A DNA stretch of 64,000 nt from Dechloromonas sp. H13 (GCF_009469615.1 NZ_SSXX01000001.1:850733-914732); one strand, 5' to 3'. Positions 10,843 through 19,486 are shown, counted from the stretch's first letter. Notes: generated from the letters alone by a model not told the origin. Translations and numbers: made by a program.

Positions 10843-11955
10843 TCAGAGAATCGGCACCCCCTGGTGCTCGCCACGCTCGTAAACGACATGGGCGCGGCCG
10901 ACGATCAGCGGGTCGAGGTTGCCTATACGCGCCGTATCCTTGTTGGTGTAGGGCAGCTTGTGCAGGATGTAGCGCATGGCGTTGAGCCGCGCGCGCTTCT
11001 TGCAGTTCGACTTGATCACCGTCCACGGCGCGTCGGCGGTGTCCGTGTAGAAGAACATCGCTTCCTTGGCCTTGGTGTAGTCCTCCCACTTGTCGAGCGA
11101 GGCCATGTCGATCGGCGACAGCTTCCATTGCTTGAGCGGGTGCACCTTGCGCTCGCCGAAACGGCGGCGCTGCTCGTCGCGGCTGACCGAGAACCAGAAC
11201 TTGATCAGGTGGATGCCGTTGCGCGCCAGCATGCGTTCGAACTCCGGCGCCTGGCGGACGAACTCCGCGTATTCCTGATCGCTGCAAAAGCCCATCACGC
11301 GCTCGACGCCGGCGCGGTTGTACCACGAGCGGTCGAAGAGGACGATCTCGCCGTTGGTCGGCAGATGCTCGACGTAACGCTGGAAATACCATTGGCCGCG
11401 CTCGGTCTCGCTCGGCTTTTCCAGCGCGACGACGCGCGCCCCGCGCGGATTCAGGTGTTCCATGAAGCGCTTGATGGTGCCCCCCTTGCCCGCGGCGTCG
11501 CGCCCCTCGAAGAGGATGACCACCTTCTGCCCGGTTTCCTTGACCCACGCCTGCAACTTGAGCAGTTCGACCTGCAGGCGATATTTCTGGCGCTCGTAGT
11601 TGCGGCGCTGCATAAGGTTCTTGTACGGATAACCGCCGTCGCGCCAGTCCCGCGCCAGCTCGTCGTCGGGATTGGGCGCCTGATCCCCGATGACCATGCG
11701 CTGCTGCTTGAGCAGGCTCTTCAGCAAGGCGACCGATTCCTCGACCGGAACGCCGGCGATGACGTCGCGCAGCGCGCCCATTTTGGCCTCCTGGGCGGCG
11801 TCGACCGCAACATGCACGGAAAAACCCTCGATACCGGCCGGCGTCAGCGACGGGGCGACGTCGCCCTTGGCCACCGGTCGCTGCCGGTTTACCCGCTTCT
11901 TCGGCTGGCTGGCGATTTCCGGCGTGCCGGCGACTGTATTCTCAGCATTCCTCAT
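10843..11955 (-). CDS. ppk2: Polyphosphate kinase 2
   Basis: P-loop kinase of the PPK2 family, transferring phosphate between polyphosphate and nucleotides. The 370-residue product has Walker A GRDAAGKGG (151-159), the lid region near RGARVVALEKPSETERGQWYF split around 171-191, and Walker B-type FDRSWYNRAGVE (Asp near 208). The first ~65 residues are a basic and low-complexity extension. Length and motifs fit single-domain class I PPK2, though the class cannot be fixed by eye. The ATG at 11955 follows a G-rich stretch (GGTGGGGGCG). Confidence 0.93.
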   Translation of the reverse strand: MRNAENTVAGTPEIASQPKKRVNRQRPVAKGDVAPSLTPAGIEGFSVHVAVDAAQEAKMGALRDVIAGVPVEESVALLKSLLKQQRMVIGDQAPNPDDELARDWRDGGYPYKNLMQRRNYERQKYRLQVELLKLQAWVKETGQKVVILFEGRDAAGKGGTIKRFMEHLNPRGARVVALEKPSETERGQWYFQRYVEHLPTNGEIVLFDRSWYNRAGVERVMGFCSDQEYAEFVRQAPEFERMLARNGIHLIKFWFSVSRDEQRRRFGERKVHPLKQWKLSPIDMASLDKWEDYTKAKEAMFFYTDTADAPWTVIKSNCKKRARLNAMRYILHKLPYTNKDTARIGNLDPLIVGRAHVVYERGEHQGVPIL

Positions 11956-12017
11956 TGCGCCCCCACCCTCTCCGTCCGATGCAAAAAGGGTATTTCACGG
12001 CAAAGCGCCGCCCTTGT

Positions 12018-12473
12018 CTACTCCAGCAGTTCCGCCGGAATCACCGCCCGCAGGACAGTCTGCGTCTCGCCGCGGCGGACCCGGTTGCTCAGCCACCACA
12101 AGGCCCCTTTCTTGATCGTCCATTCCGCCTCGTGGCCCGCCAGGAGCAGGGATGCCATCCGCCCCAGCGACGGCTGATGGCCGACGATCAGCACCGCGCC
12201 GGCCGCCCCCGGCCAACCGGAAGCGGCGATCAGTTCGGAGACGCAGGCATCCGGCCCGATCTTGCGCTGCGTCTCGAAAGGCAGCTTGAGCGCCTCGGCG
12301 GTCTGCTGGGTCCGTATCGCCGGACTGCAGATGATGCGCAAATCCTTGGGCTGATGGTCGCGTATCCACGCCGCCATCAAGCGCGCCTGCTTCTCGCCGC
12401 GCGCCGTCAGGCGCCGCTTCAGATCGTCCTCGCCGTCCTCGGCCTCGGCATGGCGCCACAACAGCAAATCCAT
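12018..12473 (-). CDS. sixA: Phosphohistidine phosphatase SixA
   Basis: Histidine phosphatase superfamily enzyme of 151 residues that removes phosphate from phosphohistidine proteins. The RHG-type catalytic motif is at the N-terminus (LLLWRHAEAED, His at residue 8) and the second catalytic His is in VGHQPSLG. The short all-alpha/beta form is the SixA size. The start ATG (12471-12473) is chosen over an upstream one because GGAGGG sits 8 bp before it and the motif begins right after. It lies downstream of ppk2 in reading direction terms only as a neighbour; ppk2 starts 62 bp beyond its stop. Confidence 0.9.
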   Translation of the reverse strand: MDLLLWRHAEAEDGEDDLKRRLTARGEKQARLMAAWIRDHQPKDLRIICSPAIRTQQTAEALKLPFETQRKIGPDACVSELIAASGWPGAAGAVLIVGHQPSLGRMASLLLAGHEAEWTIKKGALWWLSNRVRRGETQTVLRAVIPAELLE

Positions 12474-12613
12474 CTTCGTGCCCTCCAACAAATCCGGCAT
12501 GATGACCTCGCGAAGTTACATGGACATTTCAACAGTATAAGTTGCGGAACGGTGCTGGTCGCCGGCATTGCCAGCGGCTATCATTCGGGCTTGTCCATGC
12601 TCCCCTGACGACG

Positions 12614-12847
12614 ATGCGCGCACCCGCTATCCTTGCCCTCCTGCTTTCCATCCCGTTTGCCGGATGCACTTCCGACAGGGACTATCTGGCCAGCAAGCAT
12701 ATTTCCCAGTCGGGACCCCTCAAGGTGCACCCCGCCCTGCTCGGCGAGCCGGCACCGTCGGCATTGCAGACCGAAACGCCGCCGGCAAGCGGCCAGGCAC
12801 CAGCCAGCGAAGCGCCGGCGCAACAACCGCCAGCCGAGAATCGCTGA
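12614..12847 (+). CDS. Small putative lipoprotein
   Basis: 77-residue exported protein of unknown function. The N-terminus MRAPAILALLLSIPFAGC is a type II signal peptide with lipobox FAGC, so Cys18 would be lipidated. The mature part is Pro/Ala/Gln-rich and disordered (repeats of APA/PPA in the last 30 residues). It is divergent from sixA with a 140-bp gap that would hold both promoters. No strong ribosome site is seen, and the protein has no catalytic motif. Possible roles include an anchor or a spacer. Confidence 0.65.
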   Translation: MRAPAILALLLSIPFAGCTSDRDYLASKHISQSGPLKVHPALLGEPAPSALQTETPPASGQAPASEAPAQQPPAENR

Positions 12848-12888
12848 CCCGGCAAGGACTCACCGCCCCCGGCGCAGCCCGGGAAAGG

Positions 12889-13437
12889 TCAGCGCTTGCC
12901 GGCCAGCCGCCGGAAGAAGCTGCGGCGGGAAGCAGCCTGCGGTGGCGCGGCGACTTCACGCACCATCCCGCGCTCTTCCTCGGCCGGCAGCGGCACCGCC
13001 TGCCCGAGAATGCCGCTCATCACCGACGCCGCCAGCTGCAGGGCAGTAGCCATGTCGGACAGCGCACTGACCGGCGCCACCAGAGGCGAATGCTGGTAAG
13101 GCCCGAATTGCGGATCGTCGGCAGCGGTAAAGGGAACCGTTCCGGTGGGTAGTTCGACATACCGGTGCTGGCCGCCGGGAATATCGCCCCACAATTCGCC
13201 GCCACCGGGCAACAGGAACAGGTCCATGAACCAGGGCGTGATCAGCACGCCGATCCAGTCACCCCGATAGCGGGAGAAGCCAACGGCGGCGCACCGGAGG
13301 GAGGAATTGACCGGCAGCTCCTGGCGTCCGGCAAAACAGCGTTCCAGCAAATTTGCAGGATTTTCGCCATGCGGTACTGCCTGCGACGACTGAAACACCG
13401 TATTGTCGCTTCCGGCAGAGGGATCGCCCGCATCCAT
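12889..13437 (-). CDS. hybE: HybE-type [NiFe]-hydrogenase assembly chaperone
   Basis: 182-residue protein of the HybE/HupJ family, which helps maturation and Tat-export quality control of uptake [NiFe] hydrogenase. The diagnostic core is WIGVLITPWFMDLFLLPGGG followed by LWGDIPGGQ, near residues 65-93. The C-terminus is basic (RRSFFRRLAGKR). No hydrogenase structural or hyp genes occur in this window, so it is either an orphan or its cluster is elsewhere. The start ATG is at 13437; a TTG two codons earlier is possible. Ribosome site is weak. Confidence 0.8.
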   Translation of the reverse strand: MDAGDPSAGSDNTVFQSSQAVPHGENPANLLERCFAGRQELPVNSSLRCAAVGFSRYRGDWIGVLITPWFMDLFLLPGGGELWGDIPGGQHRYVELPTGTVPFTAADDPQFGPYQHSPLVAPVSALSDMATALQLAASVMSGILGQAVPLPAEEERGMVREVAAPPQAASRRSFFRRLAGKR

Positions 13438-13477
13438 GTTCAACGAGACCGCCCGGAAAGGGCGTCCCGATACCGCC

Positions 13478-13654
13478 CTAGTCGACCTCGCACGGCCGTT
13501 CGCGCATGTAGGCGATCCACTCGGCGAAGGTAATCTCGCGCACCTCCGGCTTGCGTCGCTCGACCGAATGCCGGCGCTCGCTCCAGCCCACCGGCGGCCC
13601 TCTGTCCTCCGTGCGCCGGTCCTCGCCGATCCGTCTGTTCCTCGAATATTTCAT
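13478..13654 (-). CDS. Small Arg-rich hypothetical protein
   Basis: 58-residue product with repeated charged motifs GEDRRTEDR, SERRHSVERRK and a C-terminal FAEWIAYMRERP. It looks like a short soluble basic protein; the DRR/ERR spacing suggests an amphipathic charged helix. The ATG at 13654 has GGGG seven bases upstream. It sits 40 bp upstream of the hybE-like gene in the same direction, so the two may be co-transcribed. Function unknown; coding status is supported by codon bias and the conserved-looking RR pattern only. Confidence 0.55.
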   Translation of the reverse strand: MKYSRNRRIGEDRRTEDRGPPVGWSERRHSVERRKPEVREITFAEWIAYMRERPCEVD

Positions 13655-13809
13655 TGCATGCCCCAATTGTGTCTTCTCCGACCAACACATGCCATCAAGG
13701 CATCTACACCATGCGGATTCAGTGTGCTACGCATACAAAGACGGTTCAGTTAAGAATTTCACGGAGCACAAGAAATCCCCGACGATCAAATTGGCGGCCA
13801 ATATAATAC

Positions 13810-14793
13810 TCAACGCCGCACATCGACGACAACCCGGCCGCGCACCTTGCCCGCCAGCAGGTCGGAAGCAACGGCGATCGCCTCCCCGAGTCCGATTTCC
13901 CTCGTGATGGCATCGAGTTTCGCGATATCGAGGTCGCTTGCCAGGCGGCGCCAGGCTTCCTGGCGGACGGCGAGCGGCGCCATCACGCTGTCGATCCCGT
14001 AGAGGGTGACACCGCGCAGGATGAACGGTGCGACGCTGGCCGGGAAATCCATTCCCTGCGCCAGCCCGCAGGCGGCGACCGCACCGCGGTATTTCGTCGT
14101 GGCGCAGGCGTTGGCCAGCGTATGGCTGCCGACGGCATCGACGACGCCCGCCCAGCGCTCCTTGCCGAGCGGTTTGCCCGGCTCCGAGAGTTCGTTGCGG
14201 TCGACCACCGCACTGGCGCCCAATCCTTTCAGATAGTCCGCTTCGGCAAGCCGCCCGGTAGACGCGACGACCGTGTAGCCGAGGCGCGCAAGGAGGGCGA
14301 TGGCGACACCGCCGACACCGCCGTTCGCGCCGGTCACCAGGATCTCGCCATCGGCCGGCTTGATGCCGTGCCTCTCGAGCGCCAGTACGCAGAGCATCGC
14401 CGTGTAACCCGCGGTGCCGATGGACATCGCCTGGCGGGCGGTGAATTGCGCCGGCAGCGCCACCAGCCAATCCCCCTTGACGCGCGCCACTTCGGCCAGA
14501 CCGCCGCAATGGGTTTCCCCGACACCCCATCCATTGAGGATCACCCGGTCGCCAGGCTTCCAGGCGGGGTGGCCGCTCGCGGTCACCGTGCCGGCCAGAT
14601 CGATGCCGGGAACCATGGGGAAGCGACGAACCACGGGCGACTTGCCGGTAATGGCCAACCCGTCCTTGTAGTTCAGCGTCGACCATTCGACGGTGACGGT
14701 GACGTCGGCATCCGGCAGAACGGATTCGTCGATATCCTGAAGTTGCGCCCTGTACCCGGCGTCGTCCTTGGTGATCAGTATTCCTCTGAACAT
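13810..14793 (-). CDS. acuI: Acrylyl-CoA reductase (AcuI/YhdH family)
   Basis: NADPH-dependent medium-chain reductase without zinc, which reduces acryloyl-CoA to propionyl-CoA. 327 residues, as expected. Visible motifs: [13 protein letters not shown] near residue 40, PGIDLAGTV near 60, and the Rossmann loop [12 protein letters not shown] near 153. The ATG at 14793 ([10 protein letters not shown]) follows CGGAGGA. It detoxifies acrylyl-CoA from DMSP or 3-hydroxypropionate metabolism in known members; the source here is not evident from neighbours. A palindrome 60 bp upstream may be its operator. Confidence 0.9.
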   Translation of the reverse strand: MFRGILITKDDAGYRAQLQDIDESVLPDADVTVTVEWSTLNYKDGLAITGKSPVVRRFPMVPGIDLAGTVTASGHPAWKPGDRVILNGWGVGETHCGGLAEVARVKGDWLVALPAQFTARQAMSIGTAGYTAMLCVLALERHGIKPADGEILVTGANGGVGGVAIALLARLGYTVVASTGRLAEADYLKGLGASAVVDRNELSEPGKPLGKERWAGVVDAVGSHTLANACATTKYRGAVAACGLAQGMDFPASVAPFILRGVTLYGIDSVMAPLAVRQEAWRRLASDLDIAKLDAITREIGLGEAIAVASDLLAGKVRGRVVVDVRR

Positions 14794-14855
14794 GGCACCC
14801 GTCCTCCGTTTTCCGCGATATTGGCTAACCGCAAGCAAATGAGAAAAATCGCGCA

Positions 14856-14873
14856 GTGTGTAATATTGCACAC
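14856..14873. promoter_or_regulatory. Palindromic operator-like site upstream of acuI
   Basis: GTGTGTAATATTGCACAC is an 18-bp near-perfect dyad (one mismatched pair) in the 324-bp divergent region between acuI and the sigma54 activator gene. A transcription-factor site is inferred; the factor is unknown. Confidence 0.35.
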
Positions 14874-15117
14874 GGCCCTTGGCGAATCCGGATGATACTG
14901 TTCACGGTGAAAAATGTATCGATGCAAGCGCAGAACACTGGCCACGCGCTATGCCCAACGGAGTATTGCGCAGGCATTTGTTTTCTGTTCTGATGACGCA
15001 TTGATATTTGGAGTTAGCCCACGCTATCGGACGTCGAGTCCTTGGAGATATCCGTAACCAGTAGAGGCGCCTGGCAAGCGGAAAGAAGTGTGGGAGGGGT
15101 TTGGTGGAGGCAGAGAA

Positions 15118-16455
15118 TTGAAGACACGGCATGTGCTGGCGATTGACCCGCACGGTCACTTGGGAAGCCCGCTCCCCCAGGTCACCGCTGACGACCAGGC
15201 GCTCCATTGCGTGGAGTCCGTGGCGGCTGCAAGGAAAGTCCTGTCAAAGAACCATTGCAGCGTGGGACTGGTTGTATTCGACTCATGCCCCCCGACGTTT
15301 CAGGAAGACATCGAGCAGTTGATCGCAGCAACGCCGATGACCGAGTGGATAGGCATCGTTTCCCCCCAGGCGTTCGAGTCGAAACAGTTTCAGGCATTCA
15401 TCCTGAATGCCTTTCATGATTACCACACCCTGCCGATCGAACCCCAACGGCTGGCGATGAGCATTGGTCATGCTTGCGGCAAGGCCAGATTGCGGCTGTC
15501 CCTGACCGACCCCGGCAACACGTCCGGACGCTTCGGAATCTGTGGCACCAGCCCGATCATGACGAGTTTCTTTCGTCAGCTGGAGAAGGTGCTGGCGGCC
15601 GACCTGCCGGTTCTGATCTGCGGCGAATCGGGTACGGGCAAGGAATTGGTGGCACGGGCCATTCACGACCATTCGGCGCGTTCTGACAAGCCCTTCGTCG
15701 TGGTGAACTGTGGCGCCATACCGAGCACCCTGATCCAGACCGAATTGTTCGGGCACGAGCAGGGCGCGTTTACCGGCGCGGTCAAAACCAAGATCGGAAG
15801 CATCGAGGCGGCAAACGGTGGGGTGCTGTTTCTCGACGAAATCGGCGACCTGCCGATGGACCTGCAGGGGAACCTGTTGCGGGTTCTCCAGGAACACAAG
15901 ATCACGCGCCTCGGTGCGACCCAGTCGATTCCAATCGATTTCAGGCTCGTGGCCGCAACGCACGTCGACTTGCAGGAAGCCATCCGGGCCAAGAGCTTCC
16001 GCGAAGACCTCTATTACCGTCTGAATGTCATCCAGCTGCAACTGCCCCCGCTCCGGGAACGGGGTGGCGACATCTGCCTGTTGGCGGAAACCGTCCTCAA
16101 GAACTTCACCTCGGCCACCCGAAAATGCCGGGCGCTCGGGTTCAGCAGCGACGCCATAAGAGCGATGACCGCCTACCACTGGCCGGGCAATGTTCGCGAG
16201 CTCATCAACCGGGTTCATCGTGGCGTCATCATGAGTGACGGCAAGCTGCTCAGCGCGAGCGATCTTGGCTTTGAAACCTTCGCCCTGGAACCGCAGACCG
16301 TGACCCTTGAAAAGGCGCGCGCCTCGTTCGAACGGGACATCGTCGAAACAAGCCTGCGCGCCAATGGCAACAACGTGACCAAGACGGCACGCCAACTTGG
16401 TGTCTCCCGCGTCACCCTGTACCGGGCAATCAGCAAGCTGAACATCGAGTTGTAA
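15118..16455 (+). CDS. Sigma54-dependent transcriptional activator with degenerate receiver-like N-terminus (VpsR-like)
   Basis: Enhancer-binding protein of 445 residues. The N-terminal ~120 residues resemble a receiver fold (HVLAIDPHG, LVVFDS, WIGIVS, DYHTLPI) but keep no clear phospho-acceptor triad. The AAA+ domain has Walker A GESGTGKE (169-176), the sigma54-contact loop GAFTGA (216-221), Walker B GGVLFLDEIGDL and the arginine finger region REDLYYRLNV. The C-terminus is a Fis-type helix-turn-helix (NVTKTARQLGVSRVTLYRAI). The TTG start is preferred because GGTGGAGG lies 7 bp upstream; a GTG at 15088 is the alternative. It probably drives the -24/-12 promoter just downstream. Confidence 0.88.
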   Translation: MKTRHVLAIDPHGHLGSPLPQVTADDQALHCVESVAAARKVLSKNHCSVGLVVFDSCPPTFQEDIEQLIAATPMTEWIGIVSPQAFESKQFQAFILNAFHDYHTLPIEPQRLAMSIGHACGKARLRLSLTDPGNTSGRFGICGTSPIMTSFFRQLEKVLAADLPVLICGESGTGKELVARAIHDHSARSDKPFVVVNCGAIPSTLIQTELFGHEQGAFTGAVKTKIGSIEAANGGVLFLDEIGDLPMDLQGNLLRVLQEHKITRLGATQSIPIDFRLVAATHVDLQEAIRAKSFREDLYYRLNVIQLQLPPLRERGGDICLLAETVLKNFTSATRKCRALGFSSDAIRAMTAYHWPGNVRELINRVHRGVIMSDGKLLSASDLGFETFALEPQTVTLEKARASFERDIVETSLRANGNNVTKTARQLGVSRVTLYRAISKLNIEL

Positions 16456-16872
16456 ACTCCGGGCTTCGGGACCGGGCAAGCAGCGCCCGCCTTGCCCTGG
16501 CAACTGGCAAGCGCCATTCGGCCGATTCACCCCCAACGGTTATCAGGGAATCTTGTCGCCCCCCTTGCCTTGGATGATTTTGGCGAGACGTGTGACGGAC
16601 TTTCCCCCCGTGTCTGTTGCACCTGTCTTCCCCCCCACTGCCCCTACCGCGACAGACGTTGTATCAATTTTGATACAGGCACCAGCAGCAAAATATTCCT
16701 TTTGATTCATGACGAACAGCACCCTGGCGGGGCCAATGCCGAGCCAGGCCTGCGGCTGTCGTCAAACAGGTGTTTCACATTAGTTACACATACACCCTGG
16801 AGCGACCCAGCGATCATTTTTCTGAAAAAATTTATACAATAAAATCAATGAAATAATATTAAAACTGGACAA
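16456..16872. other. Long non-coding upstream region of the amyloid-like operon
   Basis: About 500 bp separates the activator from the glycine-rich gene. It holds no convincing gene. It has C-tracts near 16630, the dyad at 16660-16677, an AT-rich stretch at 16805-16865 suited to DNA bending, and the sigma54 promoter. This is the usual architecture of an enhancer-controlled promoter. Confidence 0.6.
16660..16677. promoter_or_regulatory. Candidate upstream activating sequence for the sigma54 activator
   Basis: TGTATCAATTTTGATACA: perfect 8-bp arms around a TT centre. It lies about 195-215 bp upstream of the -24/-12 element, a usual distance for an enhancer. Binding by the product of 15118-16455 is inferred. 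Confidence 0.45.
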
Positions 16873-16888
16873 TGGCATAGGGGTTGCT
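16873..16888 (+). promoter_or_regulatory. Sigma54 (-24/-12) promoter
   Basis: TGGCAT-AGGGG-TTGCT matches the consensus TGGCAC-N5-TTGCW with one mismatch, and the invariant GG and GC are present at exact spacing. Predicted start is near 16900, about 58 nt before the glycine-rich gene. Its position directly downstream of a sigma54 activator gene supports it. Confidence 0.85.
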
Positions 16889-16957
16889 TTAGATGAAAGC
16901 GGAGGGCGTAGCTTGGCGCTATGGCCACTTCGAATAATCTTGATTGGAGGATTCACC

Positions 16958-18346
16958 ATGAACAAGACTCTTTTGGCAGTGGCTCTGGCGTTGGCCTACA
17001 GTGCAACTCCTGCATGGGCGGAACAACAACAGCATCACAATGGCGGCCAATCTGATCCGAATGTCACCATTACCGACAACAGCAACAACAGCGACAACAG
17101 CAACAACAGCGACAACAGCACCAAGTCCGGTAACTTCAACAACAAGGGCGATGCCGCGGCACTTGGGTTGGGTAGCACCGCCGCCAATAACGGCGCGTCG
17201 GCAACATCCAACTTCTCCAACGCCTTCAACACAAGCAAGGCGATCGCCAAGATCGAACTGAACGGCAACGTCTCCGGCAACCGTGTTCATGACATCGGAA
17301 ATACCGTCAAGAATTTCGGCGACACCAACGGCGGAACCGGCAAAGGCGGCTACGGCGGTTCCGGTGGCACGGGTAACGGTGCAGTCGGCGCCGCGGGTGG
17401 TGCCGGTGCCGGTGGTGCAGCAGCCGCGGCTGGCGGCGCCTCGGGCGGCAGCACCAACGCATCGAATGGTGGCGCCACGGCGGGGCGGGCCAGCAATGGC
17501 AGCGCCACGAACGGTAGCGCAGGCAATGGCGGAGCAGCTCTGGGAGCGATCAGTGCCAGTCTCAACGCCAACAAGGCCAAGAGCGGCGACAGCGGTCAGT
17601 TGGGCGCCGGCCTCGGCGGCAGCACCCTCGGCGGCAGCGCCGGCGTTGGCGGCTCCGCCGGCGCGATCGATGCAACCAAGGGTGGTTCGGCCGGTTCGCT
17701 CGGCGCCGGGCTCGGTGGTATCGCTGGTTCCGAGCAGGACAAAGCCGCGGGCCTGTTTGGCGGCAACCAGACCGCAAACAATAACGGCGGCGCAGGGAGT
17801 GCCAATTCGGGTGCCACGGGCGGTGCTACCGGCAACACCTCGGCTAGTGCGGCGGCTGGTGCGGGTACGGGCGGCGGCGTGAACGGCACCGGCGGGGCTG
17901 GCAGCGGTTCGGGTACCTCGTACTCCGGCACGGCATCGGCGAGTGGTGGTAGCAGCGGTACCGCTACCAACACTGGCGGCGCTGGCGGCAACAATGGATC
18001 CGCGACCAACGGCAGCGCTTCGACTGTCGCCACGAACGGTAGCGCCAGCACCGGGAACGCCGGCAATGGCGGAAACGGTGCTGCCGCTGGCGGTGACGGC
18101 GGCGACGGTGGTGCCGGTGGTGCCGGTGGTGCCGGTACCGGTGGCGTCGGCAATGGCGGCACCGGTGGCACCGGTGGCAACGGCGGCTCGATCGCGCTCA
18201 ACGCGGGTACCTTCGACATGTCCAACAGCATGACCAACGTTGGCCAGTCCGCCGCCGGGATCATGGTGGCAGCCCAGAACAGCGGCATGAATGCGCTGGT
18301 TCAGCAAGCGGTCAACGTGCAGGCCAACCTGAACGTCGGCAAGTAA
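16958..18346 (+). CDS. Exported Gly/Asn/Ser/Ala-rich structural protein (candidate amyloid or fibre subunit)
   Basis: 462 residues with a clear signal peptide (MNKTLLAVALALAYSATPAWA). Residues ~30-60 are Asn/Ser/Asp repeats (NNSDNSNNSDNS). A non-repetitive segment follows (FSNAFNTSKAIAKIELNGNVSGNRVHD split across 85-120). A ~280-residue Gly-Ser-Ala-Asn low-complexity region then has GGAGG, NGSA and GGTGG units. The C-terminus returns to QNSGMNALVQQAVNVQANL. No Cys. GGAGG lies 7 bp before the ATG. First gene after the sigma54 promoter. With the C39 peptidase and coiled-coil barrel nearby it probably is the major surface polymer, comparable in role to FapC, but FapC-type repeats are not visible. 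Confidence 0.75.
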   Translation: MNKTLLAVALALAYSATPAWAEQQQHHNGGQSDPNVTITDNSNNSDNSNNSDNSTKSGNFNNKGDAAALGLGSTAANNGASATSNFSNAFNTSKAIAKIELNGNVSGNRVHDIGNTVKNFGDTNGGTGKGGYGGSGGTGNGAVGAAGGAGAGGAAAAAGGASGGSTNASNGGATAGRASNGSATNGSAGNGGAALGAISASLNANKAKSGDSGQLGAGLGGSTLGGSAGVGGSAGAIDATKGGSAGSLGAGLGGIAGSEQDKAAGLFGGNQTANNNGGAGSANSGATGGATGNTSASAAAGAGTGGGVNGTGGAGSGSGTSYSGTASASGGSSGTATNTGGAGGNNGSATNGSASTVATNGSASTGNAGNGGNGAAAGGDGGDGGAGGAGGAGTGGVGNGGTGGTGGNGGSIALNAGTFDMSNSMTNVGQSAAGIMVAAQNSGMNALVQQAVNVQANLNVGK

Positions 18347-18355
18347 GTCGTAGTC

Positions 18356-18383
18356 GGTCCTGGGGCTGTCCAGCCTCAGGACC
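18356..18383 (+). other. Intergenic hairpin between the structural gene and downstream genes
   Basis: GGTCCTGGGGC pairs with GCCTCAGGACC (one mismatch) around a short loop; no T-run follows. It would act as an mRNA 3'-end stabiliser or partial attenuator and so raise the abundance of the first gene relative to the next ones. Function inferred. Confidence 0.5.
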
Positions 18384-18413
18384 GTTACCCTACTTCAGGA
18401 AAGGGGAAGTGTC

Positions 18414-18788
18414 GTGAAAGCAATTGCGCATTCCCATTGGTTCGTCGTCACGACGTTGATTGGCAGCGCTTTTCTACCTCTTCAGGCAACCGCCGAAGCA
18501 GTGGACCCGGTGGCCAAGGTCGATGTCGGCGCAAGTAGCATGTTTGGCACTGTTGCGGTCGACGCCCAAGATTTGGCATTTTCCCGGGGGGGAGCCGAAG
18601 TCACCCTCAATGACCTCAAGAGCAATGGCGCCGTGATCGGCAACCAGGCCAACAACCTGACTACAGGCAGCAACTGGGTCGGGGAAGGTTCGTTCGCCGG
18701 CGCCAGCGGTTTTTCCACGGTGCTTCAAAACTCCGGCAACAACGTCTTGATACAAAACGCGACCATCATCAACTTGCAAGTGCAATGA
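18414..18788 (+). CDS. Small exported protein sharing the C-terminal QNSG motif of the structural protein
   Basis: 124 residues, signal peptide MKAIAHSHWFVVTTLIGSAFLPLQATAEA. The middle has Gly/Ser/Asn-rich text (LTTGSNWVGEGSFAGASGFS) and the end is VLQNSGNNVLIQNATIINL, which aligns with AAQNSGMNALVQQAVNVQANL of the large protein. The GTG start at 18414 follows AGGAAAGGGG. The stop overlaps the next start as ATGATG/ATGA, so it is translationally coupled to the C39 peptidase gene. Likely a minor subunit, nucleator or chaperone of the same polymer; not assignable to FapA, FapB or FapE by eye. Confidence 0.7.
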   Translation: MKAIAHSHWFVVTTLIGSAFLPLQATAEAVDPVAKVDVGASSMFGTVAVDAQDLAFSRGGAEVTLNDLKSNGAVIGNQANNLTTGSNWVGEGSFAGASGFSTVLQNSGNNVLIQNATIINLQVQ

Positions 18789-19486
18789 TGTCCACCGGTA
18801 CTGTTCGGACCCTCTGCTTGCTTCCGCTCCTGGTTGGAGCGTTGAATGCGCTGGCCAGCCCCGGGGGGCGGGCAGAGATTCCCGTTCAGTCCGGTGGCGC
18901 ATTTTCTGTTCCCGTCGTCAGCATGAAGGAACAGCGTTTCCAGAAAACAATCCATCAACAATACGATTTCAGTTGTGGCTCCGCTGCGCTGTCCACCTTG
19001 CTGACCCACCATTACAACTTCCCGGTCAGCGAACAGGAGGTGTTCCGCGAAATGTTCCAGCAGGGGGATCAGGCAAAGATCAGGAAGGAAGGTTTCTCGT
19101 TACTGGACATCAAGAATTTCCTTGCGAGTCGCGGTTTCGACTCGGACGGATATGTCGCCGAGCTCGATAAATTGTCGGTTGCCGGCGTGCCAGCCATCGT
19201 CCTGATCAAGGAGCAGGGTTACCATCATTTCGTCGTCGTGAAGGGATTGCGCGACGGTCGGGTTCTGATTGGCGATCCATCGTCTGGCACTCGTGTCATT
19301 CCCAAGAGCAAGTTCACCGAAATCTGGGCCAACAACATTCTGTTCGTGATCAAGAACAAACTGGAAATTGCCAGGTTCAACACGGATTACGATTGGAAGA
19401 CTGCCCCCATGAGCCCCATCGCTGCGGGCCACCATCGCGGCACTGTCGATTACTCGCTGCCCAAGCGGGGACCGGCTGACTTCTGA
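18785..19486 (+). CDS. Periplasmic C39-family cysteine peptidase (FapD-like)
   Basis: 233 residues. N-terminal signal sequence (to about ALASPGGRA). The C39 domain has the catalytic Cys in QQYDFSCGSAALSTLL, the catalytic His in GYHHFVVVKG and the Asp in VLIGDPSSG, all intact. Unlike bacteriocin exporters it has no ABC or membrane part. Stand-alone C39 peptidases of this form occur as FapD in the Pseudomonas Fap amyloid operon, which is the best analogy given the neighbours. Possible job: processing of exported subunits or of the outer-membrane channel. Start ATG at 18785 overlaps the previous stop. Confidence 0.82.
   Translation: MMSTGTVRTLCLLPLLVGALNALASPGGRAEIPVQSGGAFSVPVVSMKEQRFQKTIHQQYDFSCGSAALSTLLTHHYNFPVSEQEVFREMFQQGDQAKIRKEGFSLLDIKNFLASRGFDSDGYVAELDKLSVAGVPAIVLIKEQGYHHFVVVKGLRDGRVLIGDPSSGTRVIPKSKFTEIWANNILFVIKNKLEIARFNTDYDWKTAPMSPIAAGHHRGTVDYSLPKRGPADF

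Noticed and set aside
12889..12925. RRSFFRRL in the HybE-like protein as a twin-arginine signal.
   Set aside because: It is at the C-terminus, followed only by a few residues and without a hydrophobic segment.
14945..14965. GGCCACGCGCTATGCC as a second sigma54 promoter in front of the activator gene.
   Set aside because: The GG and GC elements are at the wrong spacing for -24/-12.
17340..18190. Tandem GGC/GGT-rich repeats resembling a CRISPR or VNTR array.
   Set aside because: Units are irregular and in frame with a Gly/Ser/Ala/Asn coding sequence; no constant repeat with unique spacers.
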